Made by a program: the position numbers and the translations under genes. A stretch of 64,000 nucleotides of DNA from Aminobacter ciceronei (lineage in GTDB: Bacteria; Pseudomonadota; Alphaproteobacteria; Rhizobiales; Rhizobiaceae), in NCBI RefSeq assembly GCF_014138625.1, contig NZ_JACJHY010000006.1, forward strand, positions 1-64,000. The letters run 5' to 3'. The notes beneath the pieces were generated by a model. The model did not search any database. It was not told the origin of the DNA and saw only the letters and a list, made by a program, of their open reading frames with translations. Positions 29,136 through 37,074 of the stretch are shown one piece after another. Every line of letters begins with the position of its first letter. Position 1 is the stretch's first letter.

Positions 29136-30106
29136 ACCGCAAGCATCCGTTCGACGGCGAGGCGGGCGCGCTCGGCGACGGCCGGGTCGATGGTCACGGC
29201 GTGTTGGTTGCGTTCGAGGGCGGAGCGGATATTGCCGAGCGTGATCAGCTTCATGTGCGGGCACAGATTGCACGGCCGGATGAACTCGACGTCGGGATGG
29301 TCGACGGCGACGTTGTCGCTCATCGAGCATTCCGTCACCAGGACGACGCGGGCCGGCTTCTCACGGCCGACATAGTCGGACATCGCGGCCGTCGAGCCGG
29401 CGAAATCGGCTTCGGCAACGACCTCGGGCGGGCATTCCGGGTGGGCCAGCACGGTAACGCCGGGATGGGCGGCGCGCATCTCGCGGATGTCTTCGGGCGT
29501 GAAGCGCTCATGCACCTCGCAATGGCCTTTCCAGGCAATGATCTCGACGTCGGTCTGGGCGGCGATGTTCTGCGCCAGATATTCGTCGGGCAGCATCAGC
29601 ACGCGCGGCACGCCGAGCGATTCCACTACCGCCTTGGCATTGCCCGAAGTGCAGCAGATGTCCGATTCCGCCTTCACCGCGGCCGACGTGTTGACATAGG
29701 TGACAACAGGCACGCCGGGATAACGCTGGCGCAGCAGGCGGATGTCTTCGGGCGTGATCGAATCGGCCAGCGAGCAGCCGGCGCCCATGTCGGGGATCAG
29801 CACCGTCTTGGACGGGTTCAGCAGCTTGGCGGTCTCGGCCATGAAATGCACGCCGGCGAGCACGATGACGTCGGCCTCTACCTCCATCGCCTTGCGCGCA
29901 AGCGCCAGGCTGTCGCCGACGATGTCGGCGACACAATGGAAAATTTCCGGTGTCTGGTAGTTGTGCGCCAGGATGACGGCGTTGCGCTCGCGTTTGAGGC
30001 GCAGGATGGCGTCGATGTCATCGGAAAAGACCGGCCACTCGATGGCGGGAATGACGCGCTGGACGCGGTCATAGAGCGAGGCGGCGGAAGGGGTCATGCC
30101 AGACAT
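29132..30106 (-). CDS. nadA: quinolinate synthase
   Basis: 4Fe-4S enzyme condensing iminoaspartate with dihydroxyacetone phosphate to quinolinate. 324 residues. Likely cluster cysteines are C111 (MGAGCSLAD), C196 (KGHCEVH) and C282 (CNLCPHM). [12 protein letters not shown] and HPECPPEVV are further family motifs. First gene of the nadABC-bioBFDAZ-panD run. Its leader contains two TTATGCTC-type inverted repeats and a consensus -35, so it is most likely repressed by the neighbouring NadQ when NAD is plentiful. Confidence 0.96.
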   Translation of the reverse strand: MSGMTPSAASLYDRVQRVIPAIEWPVFSDDIDAILRLKRERNAVILAHNYQTPEIFHCVADIVGDSLALARKAMEVEADVIVLAGVHFMAETAKLLNPSKTVLIPDMGAGCSLADSITPEDIRLLRQRYPGVPVVTYVNTSAAVKAESDICCTSGNAKAVVESLGVPRVLMLPDEYLAQNIAAQTDVEIIAWKGHCEVHERFTPEDIREMRAAHPGVTVLAHPECPPEVVAEADFAGSTAAMSDYVGREKPARVVLVTECSMSDNVAVDHPDVEFIRPCNLCPHMKLITLGNIRSALERNQHAVTIDPAVAERARLAVERMLAV

Positions 30107-30117
30107 CGTTGCTCCTA

Positions 30118-30176
30118 TTATGCTCGAACTGAGTATAATTGGGGCATATGCTTAGCATGAGCATAAGCTCTGTCAA
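30118..30176 (-). promoter_or_regulatory. nadA promoter with two NadQ-type operators
   Basis: Two 21-base inverted repeats share the plan TTATGCTC-N5-GAGCATAA. Site 1 is at 30118-30138 (one arm mismatch) and site 2 at 30146-30166 (two mismatches), with centres 28 bases apart. A perfect -35 TTGACA lies at 30176-30171 on the minus strand, so site 2 sits in the -35/-10 spacer and site 1 near the start of transcription. NadQ binding is inferred from the neighbouring gene. Confidence 0.7.
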
Positions 30177-30188
30177 GCCGCGAATTGG

Positions 30189-31133
30189 CTATTTGGTGCC
30201 GGCGACCAGACGTTCGTCGAGCACGGCGTGGCGGAAACGGAACAGTTTCGCCGGGCGTCCACCGGTGTCGGCGCTCATTTCGCCGGTTTCCTCGACCAGG
30301 TCCTGCTGCTCGATAAGGCGGCGGAAATTCTGCTTGTGCACGGTAACGCCTGCCAGTGCTTCGACCGCGCGCTGCAACTGCAGCAGCGTGAAGGCCGGCG
30401 GCATCAGCTCGAACACGACGGGGCGATATTTGATCTTGGTCCGGAGGCGGCCGATGCCGGTGGCGAGGATTCGCCTGTGATCGCCGGTCATGGTCCGGCC
30501 CGGCACGGCAGGGGCATTCGTGTCGCCTTTCGCGCGCACCGCCTCTTCGACCAGACCTGCCTCGAACAGCAACTCGTAGCGCTGCAGCACCAGCTCTTCG
30601 TTCCAGTGACGGTCGTCGAAGCCGAAAGCGCCGGCGGCGCGGCGCAGCCGGTTCTGCCGCTTGTCCTGTTGCTCGGCAGCATCAGCCCACTGACGCAGGC
30701 GCGGCACGATGATGTCGTCGATAATTGCGGGCGCGCCCGTACGGTGGTCTTCCCAGGGGAAGAATTCGTACCAGTTGCGCCAGCTGCCCGGCGGCGTGCG
30801 GTGCGAGGGCTCTTCGCGCGTCAGGCCGAGATAGCTGATCGAAATCACCCGACGGGTGGCTTCCTCGATGCTGCGGTCGCGGTCGGCGAAGGTGTAGAGC
30901 TGCTCGATGTATCCAAGCGGGTGGCCGGTCTGCTGCTCCACCCAGTCGCGCAGTCCCGATTGCAGCGAACGATGGCCAAGCGCGAATGGGCCCGAGGGCA
31001 GGGTGGTGCCCTCCTTGACGGTGAGCACGACAGGATTTCCGTTGGGGGCCGCGACGAGCACCGCAATCAGATCCGCGCTGATCGCACGACGCTCAGCTGC
31101 ACCTTCCTTGTCCGCCCCTGGTGTCTTCAGCAT
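30189..31133 (-). CDS. nadQ: NadQ-type regulator of NAD synthesis (COG4111)
   Basis: 314-residue regulator combining an N-terminal Nudix-like domain with a C-terminal winged helix. The Nudix-like part has GPFALGHRSLQSGLRDWVEQQTGHPLGYIEQLYTF at about residues 50-85. The winged-helix part has FTLLQLQRAVEALAGVTVHKQNFRRLIEQ at about 245-275. This architecture and the place directly before nadA match NadQ of alphaproteobacteria. ATG 31133 has GAAGGG upstream. The catalytic Nudix box is not intact, fitting a sensor rather than a hydrolase. Confidence 0.85.
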   Translation of the reverse strand: MLKTPGADKEGAAERRAISADLIAVLVAAPNGNPVVLTVKEGTTLPSGPFALGHRSLQSGLRDWVEQQTGHPLGYIEQLYTFADRDRSIEEATRRVISISYLGLTREEPSHRTPPGSWRNWYEFFPWEDHRTGAPAIIDDIIVPRLRQWADAAEQQDKRQNRLRRAAGAFGFDDRHWNEELVLQRYELLFEAGLVEEAVRAKGDTNAPAVPGRTMTGDHRRILATGIGRLRTKIKYRPVVFELMPPAFTLLQLQRAVEALAGVTVHKQNFRRLIEQQDLVEETGEMSADTGGRPAKLFRFRHAVLDERLVAGTK

Positions 31134-31560
31134 CTTGCCCTTCGTCGATTTCCGGCTGCAATCGGAAAGCCAGATGGACCAAAGGTCAACACCCAATTGC
31201 CTGCCGCCGACCTTCATCACATCAAGTGTTTGATGGTTATTGGCCTGCAAAGCCAAGAAAATCCACATGCCGAAGGGGATTACCGCGTGACGATGGGTAA
31301 AGCTGTCTCGCCGGGCTGACAAGAAGCTGACGCGTGTGTGGGGAAATGCTGAACAGCCCCGAAAGCAGCATCGATACCAAGGACATCGCTTTGCTTGGCC
31401 GAGAGGTCTTCTACGTCGGCAGCCACGCTGCAACTGCCTGAGGCCAGTCGCTCAGCGGAGAGCCTGGCCACTGCTGCCGGGGCTGCAGGCCCCGTCGCGC
31501 ATCTTGGTCGAGTGCGCGTCCCGGGACCACCCGCCCCGGGACGCGTGTCTCCTTTGTCGA
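31134..31560. other. nadQ upstream region
   Basis: 427 bases with no gene I can support. A perfect inverted repeat CATCAA-gtgt-TTGATG at 31220-31235 lies about 90 bases before nadQ and could be its own control site. The rest, up to the convergent-side end of the Liv-type binding protein, shows no recognised element. Confidence 0.35.
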
Positions 31561-32733
31561 TCAGTCCGTCGGCATCTTGCAGTCGGCGGCGTAGCTGTCG
31601 CTGTGCGCCGTCAGCACCTTGCTCTCGGTCTTGAGCACCATCTTGCCGTCAGCGCCCTTTTCCGCCTTGAGCGAATACCAGTCCTGCACCGGATGCTGGT
31701 TGGGGCCGAACTTGAACGAACCGCGGACCGACGGGATTTCAGACGTCAGCAGCGCCTTGCGGAAGGCCGGCAGGTCGTCGACATCAGACTTTTCCAGGCC
31801 GGTGCCGATCAGAAGTGCCGCGTCATAGCCCTGGGCGGCGTAGTAGGTGATCGGACGGTCGCCGAACTTGGCCTTCCAGGCCGTGACGAAGTCCTTGTTC
31901 ACAGGATTGTCGAAGTCGTCGTTCCAGTGGCTGGTGACCTTCACGCCGAGCGCGGCGTCGCCGACGGCACCGACGATGACCTGGTCGAGGGACGCCGGAT
32001 GGACGACCATCGGGATGTCCTTGAGCAGGCCGGCCTGCTGGTACTGGCGCATGAAGGCGATGCCGAGGCCGCCCGGCTCGAACTCGTAGACGACGTCGGG
32101 TTTGGCGGCTCGGATCTGCGCCATCTCGGCGGCGAAGTCGGTCTGGTCGAGGCCGGTGTAGGTCTCGCCGACGACCTCGCCCTTGTAGAAGCGCTTGAAG
32201 GCGCCCATCGTTTCCTTGCCGGCCTGGTAGTTCGGCGCGATCAGGAAGGCCTTCTTGTAACCGAGCGACTGGGCAAGGGCGCCGGCGCTTTCGCCCTGGC
32301 TGTCGTCCTGCCACGAACTGACGAAATAGTTCGGGTGGCATTCCTTGCCGGCGAAGGTGGCGGATGCGGTGTTGGCGCTGACATAGATCGCGTCGCCGTC
32401 GAGAATGTCGGGCAGGGCGGCGAAGGCGACGTTGGCGAACACCATGCCGGTGAACAGCTTGATGCCCTGCTCGGACAGCATCTTGTCGGCGATCTGCTTG
32501 GCATTGCCCGGCTTCAGGCTGTCGTCCTCGACCACCAGTTCGACCGCCTTGCCGCCGAGCTGGCCCTGGTTGGCATCGATGGCGAGCTGGAAGCCGTCGC
32601 GGATGTCCTGGCCGAGATAGCCGGCGGGACCCGAAAGCGTCGTGATCATGCCGATCTTGAGCGGGTCCTCGGCATAGGCCGCACTGACCGACAAAGCCAG
32701 GACGGCGGCCGACAAGATTCCCTTGAAATGCAT
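31561..32733 (-). CDS. Liv-type ABC substrate-binding protein (paralogue 1)
   Basis: Periplasmic binding protein of the Leu/Ile/Val (Peripla_BP_6) class, 390 residues. Signal peptide MHFKGILSAAVLALSVSAAYA. The mature start DPLKIGMITTLSGPAGYLGQD is almost the same as in the two paralogues at 41256 and 43441, as are HPNYFVSSW, NYQAGKE and FGPNQHPVQDWY. The ATG at 32733 has GAGGAA upstream. It stands alone on the minus strand at the left edge of the catabolic island and has no permease of its own, so it probably feeds livHMGF. Confidence 0.92.
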   Translation of the reverse strand: MHFKGILSAAVLALSVSAAYAEDPLKIGMITTLSGPAGYLGQDIRDGFQLAIDANQGQLGGKAVELVVEDDSLKPGNAKQIADKMLSEQGIKLFTGMVFANVAFAALPDILDGDAIYVSANTASATFAGKECHPNYFVSSWQDDSQGESAGALAQSLGYKKAFLIAPNYQAGKETMGAFKRFYKGEVVGETYTGLDQTDFAAEMAQIRAAKPDVVYEFEPGGLGIAFMRQYQQAGLLKDIPMVVHPASLDQVIVGAVGDAALGVKVTSHWNDDFDNPVNKDFVTAWKAKFGDRPITYYAAQGYDAALLIGTGLEKSDVDDLPAFRKALLTSEIPSVRGSFKFGPNQHPVQDWYSLKAEKGADGKMVLKTESKVLTAHSDSYAADCKMPTD

Positions 32734-32995
32734 CAGATTATTCCTCTTCCCCAAAATTCCCGACCGCTCGGGCAAAGCCTCCGCAATCCTCGATCGCGGG
32801 CTGTGCCGGCCGTCGCAGTGGACGCTTCAAAGGGAGGGGCAGCAGGGCAGGCGGACGCTGCCCGTCGCCGGCGCATCAGCTCGCCGGTCGTCGTCGGGCA
32901 GAAACCGCAGGCAACAGCTGCTCCTCCGCAGTGTTGTCCAATCGCCCAAGCTTGGCCCAACCAGCATTCCGGTAAATGGAAAACTCGTCATCCAG

Positions 32996-33045
32996 CCATG
33001 ACGTCTGGGAATATCAATCGTCCAGCGATTACTTATACGTCATGG
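32996..33045. promoter_or_regulatory. stem-loop carrying a copy of the LysR-box 12-mer
   Basis: Perfect 9-base arms CCATGACGT (32996-33004) and ACGTCATGG (33037-33045) span the end of the LysR gene. In the loop, GGAATATCAATC (33008-33019) is the exact reverse complement of GATTGATATTCC at 33998-34009, the proximal half of the LysR divergon operator. It lies upstream of the paralogue 1 gene in the same relative orientation as in front of the monooxygenase gene. Confidence 0.5.
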
Positions 33046-33968
33046 CGCGCCAGGTCGGCGGCGGTGCGGCGCAGCGTCTCCACCAGCACTTCGGCCGCCG
33101 GCGACAGCCGCGCATTGGTCCGGGTGGTGATGCCCATCGGCATGGCCGTGGCGCGCAAGGTCACCGGCAGGATGACGATGGCGCCGGCGGCAGCCTCGCG
33201 GCGCGCCACCTGGGCGGGGAACACGCCGAGATAGTCGGCATCGATCAAAAGCGCCCGATTGGTCAGAAGCGAAACGGAATCCACCGCATGCGACGGCGGC
33301 TCGAGGCCTTCCTCGCGAAAGGCGATGTCGATCTGGCGGCGCAGGCTGGTTTCCTGTGGCGGCAGGATCCACTCCCAGCCAATCAGGTCGGCGAGGCTGA
33401 GCGCGCTGCGCTCGGCCAGCGGATGACCGCGGCGCGCGACGACACAGGCAATGTCGTCCATCAGCGTCTCCTGCACGACATTCAGCCGGTCGCGCTGCTC
33501 GGACAGGCGCCCGACCACCATGTCCAGCTCGCCGGCGCGCAAGGCCGGGATCAGCACGTCGTTGGTGCCCTCGACGATCTTGACCACCAGCTTGGGCCGT
33601 TCCTTGCGCAGCCGGGCGATGGCCGTCGGCAGCAATTCGGCCGAGGCCGACAGCAAGGTGCCGATGGCGACGCGGCCGCCGGTGCCGTCGCGCAGGTCGG
33701 CGAGATGCTCTTCGGCATGCGCCAACTGGGTGATGACGAGGCGCGCGTGCTCGGCCAGCGTGTCGCCGAACATCGTTGGCACGACGCCGCGATTGGTGCG
33801 GTCGAACAGCCTCGCCTTGGTCAGCGCCTCGATTTCCTGCAGCGCCTTGGTCACCGCCGACTGGGTCATGTTCAGCCGCTTGGCGGCGCGCACCAGATTG
33901 CCCTCTTCGACGATCGCCACGACCATGCGCAAATGGCGGATGGTGAGACGGCTGGTGACGAGTTTCAT
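33033..33968 (-). CDS. LysR-family regulator of the monooxygenase/Hod operon
   Basis: 311-residue LysR transcription factor. The N-terminal helix-turn-helix (about residues 10-68) reads LRMVVAIVEEGNLVRAAKRLNMTQSAVTKALQEIE. The effector domain follows from about 95 to 300. It resembles the GbpR/PcaQ-like branch that controls aromatic or sugar catabolism. It diverges from the FAD monooxygenase gene over 228 bases containing an ATTCC-N11-GGAAT box, so it most likely activates that operon in response to a pathway compound. Confidence 0.9.
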   Translation of the reverse strand: MKLVTSRLTIRHLRMVVAIVEEGNLVRAAKRLNMTQSAVTKALQEIEALTKARLFDRTNRGVVPTMFGDTLAEHARLVITQLAHAEEHLADLRDGTGGRVAIGTLLSASAELLPTAIARLRKERPKLVVKIVEGTNDVLIPALRAGELDMVVGRLSEQRDRLNVVQETLMDDIACVVARRGHPLAERSALSLADLIGWEWILPPQETSLRRQIDIAFREEGLEPPSHAVDSVSLLTNRALLIDADYLGVFPAQVARREAAAGAIVILPVTLRATAMPMGITTRTNARLSPAAEVLVETLRRTAADLARHDV

Positions 33969-33997
33969 CGGAGCCTCACTTTCAAGTCGTTATGCCA

Positions 33998-34025
33998 GAT
34001 TGATATTCCAAATCCTCATAGGAAT
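33998..34025. promoter_or_regulatory. LysR-type operator in the divergon
   Basis: ATTCC (34005-34009) and GGAAT (34021-34025) are separated by 11 bases, the classic T-N11-A layout. The 12-mer GATTGATATTCC at 33998-34009 recurs exactly upstream of the paralogue 1 binding-protein gene. Confidence 0.6.
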
Positions 34026-34196
34026 TTCCAGAGAATTCACTTGTCTGAATGTCCAATCGCTGGAAACTTGGCTGGAGGAGGCGTTGGCGGCGCAAGGCGT
34101 TGCCAGCGCGCGGAGGCATTTTCGGCCTGAGGCGCCCCATTGCGGCCAGGCCCCAGACGTCGGCAGGATCTGCCGCACGGGGAGGACAATCCAGAC

Positions 34197-35354
34197 ATGA
34201 CCGACAAAACCGGAACCAGGCGCCATGCGGAGATCGCAGGCGCTGGAATTGGCGGGCTCACCACGGCTGCCGCACTCGCCCAGCGCGGCTGGTCGGTGAC
34301 GGTGCACGAGCGCGCGCCGAACCTGCGCACCTTTGGCGCCGGCATCTACATCTGGAGCAACGGCCTGCGCGTGTTGAAGGCCATCGGCGCTTATGACCAG
34401 GCCGTCGTCGGCGCCCATATCGGCCCGCAGTTCCACACCCGTGACCATGACAACACGACGATGGAGGAAATCCCCATCAACGGCCAGGGCGACGCCAGGC
34501 TGATCACCATCCTGCGCGAGCAGCTCATCAATTCACTGGTCGATACCTGCCGCCGCAGCGGCGTCGAGATCCTGACCAATTCGGAAGCGGTCGGCGCGAC
34601 GCCGGAGGGCGAGCTGCTGCTCGCCGACGGCACGCGACGCAAGGCCGACCTCGTCGTCGGCGCCGACGGCATCAACTCGAAGCTGCGCGACTCGCTCGAC
34701 CTGATGATGTACCGCAAGCATCTCGGCTATGGCGCCATCCGCATGCTGATCGGCCGCGACGACGCCGACGTGCCGGCAGAGGACCGCGACCGCTACATCG
34801 AATATTTCACCGGCACCCGCCGCATACTCTACACGCCGGCCAGCGCCACCGATCTCTATGTCGCGCTGTGCTGCGCCGCCGACGATGCGGCAGCGCTCAA
34901 GGTTCCGGCCGACCGCGCGCTGTGGACCCAATCCTTCCCGCATCTCGCCCATCTGGTCTCGCGCTTCGGCGATGCCGGCCGCTGGGACGCCTTCGAGGTG
35001 GTCAAGCTCAAGAAGTGGAGCAAGGGCCGCACGGCGATCCTGGGTGACGCAGCACACGCCATGCCGCCATATCTCGGCCAGGGCGGCGGTTGCGCCCTGA
35101 TGAACGGCCTCGGGCTTGCCGCCGCCGTGGCCGATGCGCCCGACATCGAGCAGGCGCTTGCTGCCTGGGAAGAGCGCGAACGCCCGATCACCGAACATAC
35201 GCAAGACACCGCCGAGCGGCTCGGCGACATGAATTTCTGGCCCGACGAATTGCGCTCCGAGGTGATGAAGATCACCGGCAAGAGCCGCGAACTCGGCGCC
35301 GAGCGCATGAAGACGGCGCGTTATCAGCCGACCGCCACCGAGCCGCTCGCCTGA
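34197..35354 (+). CDS. FAD-dependent aromatic-ring monooxygenase (MHPCO/AqdB-like)
   Basis: Class A flavoprotein hydroxylase, 385 residues. It has all three family motifs: GAGIGGLTTAAAL (about residues 15-27), VVGADGINSKLRDSL (about 157-171) and AILGDAAHAMPPYLGQGG (about 281-298). The segment LRTFGAGIYIWSNGLRVLKAIGA closely recalls 2-methyl-3-hydroxypyridine-5-carboxylate oxygenase of Mesorhizobium. The likely reaction is NAD(P)H- and O2-dependent hydroxylation of an N-heterocycle. The next gene is a Hod-type dioxygenase, so C3-hydroxylation of a 4-quinolone-like ring is the natural inference. Start ATG 34197 behind GGGGAGGA. Confidence 0.85.
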   Translation: MTDKTGTRRHAEIAGAGIGGLTTAAALAQRGWSVTVHERAPNLRTFGAGIYIWSNGLRVLKAIGAYDQAVVGAHIGPQFHTRDHDNTTMEEIPINGQGDARLITILREQLINSLVDTCRRSGVEILTNSEAVGATPEGELLLADGTRRKADLVVGADGINSKLRDSLDLMMYRKHLGYGAIRMLIGRDDADVPAEDRDRYIEYFTGTRRILYTPASATDLYVALCCAADDAAALKVPADRALWTQSFPHLAHLVSRFGDAGRWDAFEVVKLKKWSKGRTAILGDAAHAMPPYLGQGGGCALMNGLGLAAAVADAPDIEQALAAWEERERPITEHTQDTAERLGDMNFWPDELRSEVMKITGKSRELGAERMKTARYQPTATEPLA

Positions 35355-35400
35355 CCAGCAAACATCGGGTGCTGTGCGCCCCAGACTTCGGAGACTTCAG

Positions 35401-36189
35401 ATGAAATCCATCCAGATCGGCGCCAACACGCTGTCCTACGACGAGGCAGGCGAGGGCGAGGTTCTCTTGTTGCTGTCGGGCTGGTGCCAGGACCACCGCC
35501 TGTTCAAGACGCTGGCGCCCGAACTCGCCAAGACCCATCGCGTCATCCGCCTGGACTGGCGCGGCCATGGCGAGCATCGCGAGCATGACGGCGACTTCAC
35601 CGTCGACGACCAGGCGTCCGACGTCGCAGCCTTCCTCGACAAGATGAACATCGACAGGCTGGTGCCGGTGTCGACCTCGCATGGCGGCTGGGCCAATATC
35701 GAGGTGACCGATCGTCTTGATGTGGCGCGCATCCCGCGCACCGTCGTCATCGACTGGATCCAGACCACGCCGAACGAAGACTTCTTCCGTATGATCGACC
35801 ACATCCAGGATCGCACCAACTGGGAAAACGGCCGCGGCGATTTCTTCAACTACTGGATCGGCGACACCGAGAACCAGGACATCGTCAATCACGTCAACAA
35901 CGAGATGGCCAAATACAGCTTCGAAATGTGGGCGCGGTCCGGCCGCGAGATCGGCAAGGCCTACCGCAAATGGGGCAACCCGATGCAGCGCATGGCGGCA
36001 CTGAAGGACAAGCGTCCGATCACCCACATCTATTCGCAGCCTTTCGAGCCGGAATATGCTGAGGCGCAGCTCGATTTCGCTGCCGGCAACGACTGGTACA
36101 AGCCCAACAAGCTGCCCGGGAGAACGCACTTCCCTACGCTCGAGCAGCCCAAGGTGGTGGCCGACACCATCCGTGCCTTCGTCGCCTGA
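35401..36189 (+). CDS. Hod/AqdC-type cofactor-free 2,4-dioxygenase (alpha/beta-hydrolase fold)
   Basis: 262-residue alpha/beta-hydrolase-fold protein. As I recall the Hod sequence (1H-3-hydroxy-4-oxoquinaldine 2,4-dioxygenase), the match runs end to end. Shared segments are GWCxDHR (W28), WRGHG, VSxSHGGW (S93, H94), IDW (D118), W152, EMWARSGREI, SQPFEPEY and THFP (H243). Such enzymes cleave the N-ring of 3-hydroxy-4-quinolones with O2 and release CO. Core residues S93, D118 and H243 are kept, but the Hod pocket residues H38 and H100 are Q30 and T92 here, suggesting a different ring. It follows the monooxygenase by 46 bases. Confidence 0.82.
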   Translation: MKSIQIGANTLSYDEAGEGEVLLLLSGWCQDHRLFKTLAPELAKTHRVIRLDWRGHGEHREHDGDFTVDDQASDVAAFLDKMNIDRLVPVSTSHGGWANIEVTDRLDVARIPRTVVIDWIQTTPNEDFFRMIDHIQDRTNWENGRGDFFNYWIGDTENQDIVNHVNNEMAKYSFEMWARSGREIGKAYRKWGNPMQRMAALKDKRPITHIYSQPFEPEYAEAQLDFAAGNDWYKPNKLPGRTHFPTLEQPKVVADTIRAFVA

Positions 36190-36201
36190 CAGGAGGTGTG
36201 C

Positions 36202-37071
36202 ATGAGCGTGCTTGCCGAAGAAGCCAACTGGCCGCGTGACGTCCTCGACCGCGACTATGGCGCGCGGGCGTCCGTGACGCCCGAGGTCTTCGAGGCGGCA
36301 ATGCGTGACTACCGAAGCCGTTCCGAGGAGATGCGGGACCATGCCACGCATCTCGACGTCGTCTACGACGAAGAGAGCGGCCAGACGATCGACATCTACG
36401 GCACCTCAGGCGAGGCGCGGCCGGTGTTCGTGTTCATCCATGGCGGCTACTGGCGCATGCTCTCCAAGCACGATTCCGCCTTCATGGCTGATATGCTGGC
36501 GACGAACGGCATCGCCACCGCCGTGGTCGATTACCGGCTGGCGCCCGAGGCGTCGCTCGACGAGATCGTGCGCGAGGTCAGGGCGGCGATCAGCTTCCTG
36601 TGGAAGAATGGCCGTGCGTTCGGCATCGATCCTGCACGCATCCATGTCGGCGGCAGCTCGGCCGGCGGACATCTGACCGGAGCGGTGCTCTCGCGCGGCT
36701 GGCATGACGAGGCAGGTGTGCCGGAGAACGTCATCAAGGGCGCGCTGCCGATCAGCGGCCTGTTCCAGCTCGCGCCGATCTCGAGATCCTTCGTGCAGGA
36801 CTGGATCAAGCTGGACGACGCGGCGGTGAAACGGCTGAGCCCCGCCGCCAACCTGCCCAGGGTCGGCTGCCCGATCGTCGTTGCCTATGCCGATGGCGAG
36901 CCCGACGGCTTCCGGCGGCAATCGACCGCATATGACCAGATGTGGCGCGAGGCTGGTTTTGCCTCCGAGCTGATGGAAATCCCCGGCCGAAATCATTTCG
37001 ATGTCCTGCTCGACCTTGCCTCGGAGGACACGGTCCTGTCTCAGGCCTTGCTCCGCCTGATCAAGGGCTGA
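36202..37071 (+). CDS. arylformamidase-like alpha/beta hydrolase
   Basis: 289-residue serine hydrolase of the kynurenine-formamidase (AFMID/HGGYW) type. The oxyanion motif HGGYW is at residues 80-84, the nucleophile elbow GSSAG gives S153, and the C-terminal GRNHFD gives the catalytic His. The strong ribosome site AGGAGG lies 12 bases after the dioxygenase gene. Hod-type cleavage yields an N-acyl-anthranilate, and this family hydrolyses N-formyl-aryl amides. It would release anthranilate or a hydroxyanthranilate, linking this operon to the hydroxyanthranilate dioxygenase gene further right. Confidence 0.82.
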   Translation: MSVLAEEANWPRDVLDRDYGARASVTPEVFEAAMRDYRSRSEEMRDHATHLDVVYDEESGQTIDIYGTSGEARPVFVFIHGGYWRMLSKHDSAFMADMLATNGIATAVVDYRLAPEASLDEIVREVRAAISFLWKNGRAFGIDPARIHVGGSSAGGHLTGAVLSRGWHDEAGVPENVIKGALPISGLFQLAPISRSFVQDWIKLDDAAVKRLSPAANLPRVGCPIVVAYADGEPDGFRRQSTAYDQMWREAGFASELMEIPGRNHFDVLLDLASEDTVLSQALLRLIKG

Positions 37072-37074
37072 GCC

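Noticed and set aside
33008-33019. complete LysR box before the lone binding-protein gene
   Set aside because: Only one half-site matches; the GGAAT half at the N11 spacing is missing, so only the shared 12-mer is reported.
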